Assembly: GCA_949126835.1 (NCBI GenBank)
Contig: OX421507.1
Coordinates: 13,024,852 to 13,088,851 of the forward strand
Reading direction: 5' to 3'
DNA: 64,000 nucleotides
Origin: Anisus vortex
Lineage: Eukaryota; Mollusca; Gastropoda; Planorbidae
The notes under the pieces were generated by a model that saw only the letters and a list, made by a program, of their open reading frames with translations, was not told the origin of the DNA and ran no database searches. Below are positions 52,401-61,400 of the stretch, piece by piece. Position 1 is the first letter of the stretch. Each line of letters begins with the position of its first letter. The translations under genes and the position numbers were made by a program.

Positions 52401-55400
52401 AACACTTGGAATTGATTTATTTAAAAGAGTTTATGCTTCTCTTTCCTTCATTAATTTATGACTTTGTTTTGTTGATGATTAGGTTCTAAAGATTGGCACA
52501 ATGTTAAGGAAGGAGGAGTGGTGTGCACAAAATGTCGCCTGTCGTACAAGAAGTACGGGGAGGAGTCGGGAGTAGACTCTCCGCCCCCCAGCACAAGCCC
52601 AGACCAATACTACAACCCCGTCCCAGAGGACGAGGAAAGCACCCCTTCTAAGCACAATATGCGCACACGTCGCAGTAATAACACAGTGAGTGCTCTGCAT
52701 ATGACATCTTTAGTTAACATCTTGAACAATTTTTGTAAACAAATATTGATTGAATTTTGTCCATAAAGAGCCAACATATATTTTATCAGTTACAAAGTTT
52801 ATTTAACATGTTTGATCAACTTTTCTTTAAGTCATCAACAAACGGAAAGAAGAAAGAAATCAATACCGCAAGTAGCCCGGACGTGGACAGCGCCCAGTCT
52901 ACCACAAATACGACAACCCCAGCAGCCAACAATAATAAAAGCTCCAGGAAATCACCAAGCATTCCTGCGGCAGAGAAGGACAGCAGAAAGTCCAGCCAGG
53001 TGAGTTGTGTTACTCCCACATGCTTTACAAAATCCGTCTTTTTGACTGAATTTACACATTTTTGTAATGAACAGAAGTTATGTGTTATTGTTTACCTATT
53101 TTTTTTTATCTTTATTGATTAATTGTTGCTTATTACCTTTGTTATTAATTTTGTTTAAAGTGTTTTCAGTTTAACCTTTTGCCCCTTAATTAGTCAACAG
53201 TTTTCTACCCTCCAGAGTCAAGTCGCATAACTCCGTATATTGAAAAAAAAAATTACAAAATTTTTGTAAAAAAACTATCAAAGCAACTGCTTTAAATTCT
53301 TCATGGTAAATATATAAAAATATAAAGTTTAATTCAAACCAGTAGAGATGGAAATAAAGTAATAAATAAAAAGGAAATTAAAATAAATAGCTCACCCTTG
53401 CCGGTCGGTTCAGATATTTTGTCATGGAACTAGGCTATCATCGTATCGGACTCAAATCCTACTATTCAAAGCCTATTCAACTTCTACAATTATCTTGGCA
53501 TTATCGAAATAATAAAGCCTTTCCTGCATCAGCCTAGCCTATGATTCTCTAAATATTTCCGAAATACCATAAATTTTTTGTATCAATCGCGCTAAAACTA
53601 CCAAACAAACGTCTAAAAATAGCGTTGACTCCAAGGGTCTATCAGTAGAGGCGATGCACGGCGACTCCAAGGGCCAAACGGTTAAATAGAAAAAAAGTGA
53701 ACAAAATAAAATTAAGAAATATAAAAATTGGTAGTTAATAAGACTATATTTTTAAAAAAATGTATTGTATCTAAAACTTAGAAAAACAAAGATTCCAATT
53801 CTGGTAAATCAAAGAAAAGAAAACTGAATACAGAAGACAGCAACAGAGGAACTAAGAAGAAGAAGGTTGGTTTCAATGTTTTCATTCAGATATAGGCCTA
53901 AGTTTGAAATTTGGGTTTGAGTGGAATATAAAAAAAAAAGTTCTCCAAAGAGGCATAAATAGAATAAAAGTGAAATTTTAATGTTTTCCTGAGCAGTATG
54001 AAAAAAAGTGATATGATAAAAGTGTTCTTCAATGTTTCATTAGTTTGTTGTTGTTTGCCTCCTACAGGAGAGATCTGATTCAGACTCTGGTACAGAAAGC
54101 AGTTGTGTATCTGGAACTGAGGATCTTGAGAACGAAGCAGATTCTGACGACAATAATCAGGTTTGTGTTTGTATTTTCGGGAACATAGTGCCTCTGCTTT
54201 TATGCATATAAATTAATGATACAATTTTCTTTATGATGTAAATTTATTTATTATCCTCTAAAAATAAAATTGGAATTTATAGTAGAGCTAAAAATTTGAC
54301 GTACTTGAAATAATTTAATTTGTGTCTTAAATTTGTTTTTAGTGTTACATTCAATTTTATAAAAAGACAATATAAACACCATATAAACAAGTGATTAATT
54401 ATGTTAATTTCTTATTAAACTTGTAAATTAAAACAAATGAAATAATACTATGAAAAAATTTGTTTAACTCTTAGGAGGAATTGAGCAGTAGCTCCAGACC
54501 TTCAAGTCCAAGTTCTGTGGAGAGAGGGTTCAAACCTCTTCAGCCACAGCCACCTACACCAGGTTCTCTACAGGTTGTACCTACATCTGGTACACCAACA
54601 AACAAACCAGTCGCATCTCCTGAATCACCTGCACCAACAGCGACCACTGCTGCAGCCGTCATTGCACCCGCGCCTGCTCCGGTCCAGACTACTGTTACCA
54701 AGCCCCAGCCGGTTCTGCAGTCCGTGCCAGTCTTACACGCCCCACCGCAGCAGTTCACACCAACTTCCACAGCGACCCCGTCTCTTCCCACACTGACTGG
54801 TCTCAGTCAAGGGACTCTACTGGTGTCTGCCCCCACCACTCCCACGCCAACAGTCTCTGCTGCTTCGTCCGGTGGAAGCATCCACCAGCATCGCCCGTAC
54901 AGACACTCACCTCCACTTCCTATCTTCAAGCCAGCCAGTACAGCAACAGGAAGTATATCGAGCATCGGAACTCTAACCAGCAGCAGCCAGAGCATCATTG
55001 GGCCGCAACCTACGTGCAATCTGTCATCACAGCTGGTGGTCCCCACTCCGCCAACTCTTAGCCGGGCATCGTCAACTGGGACTTTTATCCCGCACGCTGA
55101 ACTATCTGTACCAAATATAAGCTCTGTGACAACAGCTGCTTCAAAGACTACTGTAGCCCCTACTTTTGTGGATACTGTTATATCATCATCCAACTCTTTG
55201 TCCAATAGAACCACTGTTATATCTACTAGTAACAATAATTATTCATACAACAGAATGCAGGATCAAAATGATGAACAGGATAAGAAGCCCATTATACCTC
55301 CCCCTGCTTTTCTGCCACCCCCACCAGGGTCTGTTCAGTTTCCTTCATACCATCACCCTTCCTACTACTTTGGGCCTCATCCAGGGGCAGGCCATCTGCC

Positions 55401-58400
55401 ACCTCACCTGCACCCGTCTATGGCCATGGCTGTGGCCTCATCAGTTGTTGGCAACCCCCACCAGCCCCCTCCCCCCGTGCCAAGCCTAGTCCCTATCAAG
55501 AAGGAGCCCCACTCGCCTCCCCCGCCACTGAAGCCGTCTGAGAAGGCATCAGACTTGTCCACCGGCTCGTCGTCCCATCACCTGCACCGCCCTCACCCAG
55601 AAAACCCAGGCAAGCTGCCCCACAGCTACTCACAGCCTAGCTTGTCCTCATCGGCCCCTCTCCCTCCCCCTCCACTCACTGTTTTAGACAATATCAAATC
55701 TGAAGATCTGTCCAAGCCAGACCCATACTCAAAAGACAGTCACAGGGGGCTGCAGCAGTCGCCTCACCGCCCTGACAGCCTGCCCCCTTCAATTCTTCAC
55801 AGAGATTCCCGACTGGACAGTAGATTGGACAGTAGACTGGACAGCAACCTAAGTGTTCTACAGGAGTCCAGGGCTATAGGATTAGGAGGTGGCCTGAATC
55901 CCCTGCCAGGGGCACAGCTCCATAAGGATGACCCTCGGTCACTACCAGCAGCATTCCAGCCTTACTCCCACCACCCCTTGTCTTCCTCTATGGGCCTAGG
56001 CCACCAAGGGATCAGCTCTGTGCTGCAGGTGCCCCAGCCTCACCTGTCAGCAGCTGACCAGTCGCACATGTCCTCTGCCTTACACTCCCAGGCTCACCTA
56101 TCAGACTCCTCCTCCCACCACTCGATGTCTCGGTCAATGGGGGACATGGATGGCGTGGTCAAGAAGGAGCCCATCAACGTCGATGAAATAGATGTGGATG
56201 AAGATGAAGACGATGGAATCAGAGGAGGGTCTCTAACTCCAGGCCCAACCCCAACGCCATGCAACAGAGAAATTTACAAGAGCAAGAATGCAATGTGAGT
56301 TATAATTTTATTGTTATTTTTTTTTATTTATCTAGTCACAGGGTTTATACTACTAATGTTTTCAATATATTTTAAAATTAAATAAATTACATCAAAAGAT
56401 TACAGAAAAGTCTCAGCTCTCCCAAATTAATCCCCAGTAAACCATTACCTAAGCATTTAATTCTATTGAAAATAATATTTCAAGATAGTAAAATAATTTA
56501 GTACCAGCAGTAATTATGTTGCAGTAATAAATTTGTAATTTTAAAAAATGTGACTTTTCAGCAAAGCATCTTTAAAACCAGTCTTGTTACACTATTTTCT
56601 TTTACATTTTGACAAAGCTAAGTTACTTTTACAAGCTAAAAGTATAACCCACTGTAGGCTCAGGGATCTTAGCTAGGTATTAAATCAACTGCATAGCAGC
56701 ATAACTAAATGTTGCCAGTTGCTGTTATAATAAAAGCGTAACAAAAAACACACAATTGCTTACAACCACCTATGCTTAATTAGTCTAATGGTTAGTTCAA
56801 GCAGTATCAAACTATTTTATCCATATGTTGCTGAACAAAATAATATATATATTTTTTATTGCATAGGCCTACCTATAAATTAGAAACTCAATTTCATTGG
56901 ATGCTGTCAATGGTTTTGCCCATGTGTATATAAGGGTTCCAACAGGTGGGGAAAGATTATCTTATAAGTTTACAGACGTTCCTTCTAGGTAGAAGATTAT
57001 TATGTATACTAGGCCCAAAACTCCTGCAGGGCGACAGGGATCCGCCGGTGGCAGGGCTAGAACCCGCGACCTGTCAGTTGGTTTTTGGTTGACAGTCCGG
57101 TGATCTAACCGCTGGACCAGCCGGCTTCACAAGATTGGTGAAACTGACCAAAGTTGTATAAAGTCTGTGTGCGAATTTAGATAAAATGGACAAAATGGTG
57201 TAAAAAATGTATTTAACAAAATATATGTTGCTAAAGAGTGAGTAATGCCTGTTTTTTTTTTATTCAAGAACTTTACCTTGGATTTTTAGTTTTATAGTCA
57301 GTAGTGAAAAACAGCTACAAATAACATGTCCTTGATATGCAATACTTGTTAACATTATTTCATTTATTAGCACAATCTGTTATAGGTTGGTTTTTTAAAT
57401 TTGTTTAAATATATTTTGTGAAAAGTTATGGAAATAATTTTAGAGTAAAAACCCTTTAGTGCTTACATAAATACAAAAACTTGGATGGCTTGAAATGTAA
57501 CAGTTGATTTTAGTTGATTATAAATGCATTTCTAATTTCTAAATCTATTACAAATAATAGTCAACACTGAATATGTTAAGTTATAGTGTAAAAAAAACAA
57601 CTAATTTCTTAGTCCATTATTACATGGCCCTTCTTTTTAAAATTAAAAAATTACCTGTATGTCCAATTTTATATCAATAATGAACAATTTTAGCTTATCT
57701 TTTTTTATATTGTTACCTTTCTTAGCACAGAAGTTTTTTTTTTTCTTTTGATTTTGTTTTTTAATTGTATTTTAAACAAATGTTTGTTTTTTCATCCTTT
57801 CCAGTTTTGTGAAAATATTTGACAGAGGAGATAGAAACCAGTGCACTAGGACCGACTTCATCTTCAGACCTCTCTCTGACTCCAGTTTAGCCAAGAAGAG
57901 AGAGGAGAGGAGCAGGAAACCTTCTCAGTCTTCTGCAGTGAAGGAAGAAAAGGTACACACACATGCAAAGTGACAAAATCTCCCATTATGCAACGTGTTG
58001 TTTGTCGCTTTTGTTCTTGTTTCTTTAAAAAAAATATATTTGTGACATTTTACACATTTTCAAAATATTATTTTTTTTACCAGAAACGAGTGGAGACTCC
58101 ACCTCGAGCATTGTCAGCCTCTGAAGGTCAAAAGTCTTCCAGCGGAGGCAGCAGCAGTGGAGGACATCCCCACGGACTAAGTGTGGGCAGCAGCAGCTTC
58201 CAGGAGCGCCACACCCCTAGGTCGTTTACAGACACCCCAGCCTTGAGACAGCTGCATGAGTATGCCAGACCACATGTATATGGTATGTCCTGTAAACCCA
58301 CTGCAAATAGCTCTTCTGGTTTTGTTTGCATGTTAAGGCAATTCAATTCAGACACTTACTTCACTTTAAGGATATTGGGGTGAACTATTTAGAGGTTCTT

Positions 58401-61400
58401 CTTCTTCTATTAGCCATTCTGTAGAGCTGTTTGCTCTCTTGTAGTCAATGCCAGACATATTTACATGTCTTGCTAAATTTAGAGGTTCAAAAAAAAAGTT
58501 TTAATTGTGTGATTAAATAATCCGTATTAAAAGATATTACCCACTCAACCTACTATTTCTCTTTAAATGTAAAACTAGTTTTATCACAACTTGTATTTTT
58601 TAATTATTGTTGAGTATTATTCTTTCCAGCAAGGGAAGGTCTAGAAGAGGGCTGGCCATCATTACGTTTTGCTGGACAAGACCTGACCAGGACCCCCTAC
58701 TCCCTGCCTGGCCTTGCCCATCACCCGCAAATGGACCCCCTGATTGGCTACAGGCTGGGCATGTTCCCGCCTGGCTCCCGTGAGAGGCTTGAGATGGAGC
58801 TGGAGCGGGACAAGAGGGAGAGGGATGCCAGGGAGCGGGAGATGAGGGAGCGCGAGCTTCGGGACCTGGAGCTCAGAGAGAAGATGAAGCAGGACATGGA
58901 GCTTAAGCCTGGTGAGAGTTTACTTTCAGCTCCTCTCTAATAAATTATTTTGACTACATATAAGATTCATCTCTATACTTAAAGCTTTTTTCCCTACTAG
59001 AGCGCAAGGCTATCTTCTATCTTCTCTTTGGATTCGGGGACACCATTCGTCATTCCTTCATCACCTGGCCATTCAAAGTCTGCTTTCAAACACCTCCTCT
59101 TCTGTCTAAATTATTTTTTTTCTGTCTTTTTGCATGTATTCCACCCCCCCTTTAGAGATGGAACATTTACTCCTCCCTTATTTAGGTTTGGACCGCCTCC
59201 TGCCGCCCGGCGCAGCCAACCAGCTGACAGATCCCAACTGGCTGGACCTCCAGCGGCGCATGGTGTTTCCTCCCGGATCAGCGGGCCATCTTCTGCCGCA
59301 CGCTGGGCCGAGTGGGGCCGGCTCTCATCTGCCAGGTGTCTACCCGCCAGTTAGTCTAGCAAGTGATTTGCTGGCTAGGGAGAGAGAAAAACTAGATAGA
59401 TTAGGTGGGTGAAACCAAAAACTATTTTTAAACTAATTATTTAAAAGGAATTTTGTACCTAACATTTAAAAAAAACCTTTTAATGGTTTTATCAATTTAA
59501 AATGTTTTTCAACTTATCTTACATGCCATAATTTAATTTATAAAAAATAATGTGTGAATTTGTTGTACTTATGAAAACTTGTTTAAATTTAACTTTGTGG
59601 TAAAGATTTATTTGTATGACATTAAGCAGGAATAACAGTAAGCCTGCCACAACTGGCTGAAATGTCCTATGCTAGTGCAGTCGAACGTCTGTCCCAGGAG
59701 CGTCAGGCAGCGGAACGCCAGGCCGCCGAGCGGGAGCGAGACCGTGAGCGGTTCACGGCCCTGGCCAATGACCCTGTGGCCCGCCTGCAGCTGGCCGGAG
59801 CGGCCGCCACCCAGCACGCCCACACTCACACCCACGCCCACTCACACACGCACCTGCATCTCCACCAGCAAGAGGTGGCCCACGCCCAGGCTGTGGCCCA
59901 CGCCCAGGCCCACGGGCTGGCCCCTCCGGCATTCCCCCTACCGCTGGCACACGCTCATCTGTACCCTCACCACCTTTCTGCTGGACCAGGTATTGTAAAA
60001 CTAAGTGATCAACATGATAAAGAAGAATAAATCTTGGAGTGCTTTAGGGTTCAAGACAAAAAATATTTTCAATACTTATACACTAATAGATATAATATGA
60101 GTTGATCTAGGTTTCCCCCTCGAAGATCAAAATGGGTTAATTAGGTTTTCTTGTTTCATCATGCAAGAGTTTTCTCCTCACTACTAAGGCTATTGCTATT
60201 GAATACTATTTGAATGTATTCCTTCACTAATGCATTGAATAACTTCTAGACTCAAGGTTTTATTTTATGGTTCATGTCATTTATTTTTTTACTTAGTTTT
60301 TTTTTTTTTTTTTTTACCAATAGATTTGGAAATTTTTGTTTCAGAAAATGTTTGAAGACCCAGTAGAGAATTTGTAAAAATGATTGAGTTGAAATTATTT
60401 CTCAATTGCCTTCCTCTTCAGGACATATTCTCATGGAGCAACCATTATTATTGTATTATTATGTACTTGTGCTGAACATGCTAATGCTTAATTGTTTTGA
60501 CGATGAGTTGTAGGACCCTTGGTACGCTGTCCACACTTGCGGGGCAGCTGGCGGATTCCATGGGCGTCACGTTTTCCTTTCCCTAAAAGTTTCGAGCCAT
60601 ACTGACCTGTTACCCCCCCTTGTCGTTGCAGATGGTGCTGCTTCTAGTTCCGCCAGCGCCAACTCATCCACCGAGCACCTGTCCAGTCGAATGGTTTACC
60701 AATATTACTCACAACGCCTTACTAGTGAACAGCATGTATTCATGCAGAGGGTGGTCAACGAGTGTTACCTCCGCACAAAGCCGGAGAGCCGTCCTATCAT
60801 TGACCCCAACCATTTGATATATCAGTTCTCTCGTAAGTCTTGACCAATCCTTTTCTCAGAAGATTGACTTTCACCTTTTTTTCATCCCAGATGTATTCAC
60901 CACCTTCCCCCCTTCTCAACACAAGTCAACATTTTTGCTTGAAATTCAAATATATTTTTTTTGCTGAAATTTTTGTTTGTTTACTTTCAATTTCTTTTTT
61001 CCTTTTTGTTTAAATTACTTTTTTTGTGTGTGTGCAGTACTTGTAGATCTGTTGTACCATTTGTGTTTATATAATCTCTCTCTTTATATTTATGATTTCA
61101 CTTCAAGTTTGTTTTGTGTGTAGTTGATAGATCCAGTGGCTTTTTATTTTTTCTTTGCTTTTCAATATTTTTTTATTTAATTTTTGTTGTTTATGATTGA
61201 GAGAAGACAAAATTAACTCATTTGGTCTGCAAGTGATTATTGACCCAATGGCTACGCTAATTTACATATTGACAAAAAAATATGTTTGTCTCCTGTTTTT
61301 ATTTTTACAAACCTCCCCCATAAAAAAAAAACTGCTACATAGTGCACACTCCAAGGTTTATATTTCTTGTATTGATGTTATCGTTACTGATATCTTAGTA

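Noticed and set aside
54540..55235. Minus-strand and shifted frames inside exon w13
   Set aside because: Shadows of the Pro/Ser-rich Atrophin coding frame.
60514..60600. Possible extra coding exon before w19
   Set aside because: It enters in the right phase but reaches TGA after 25 codons with no vertebrate similarity; reported only as a possible alternative end.
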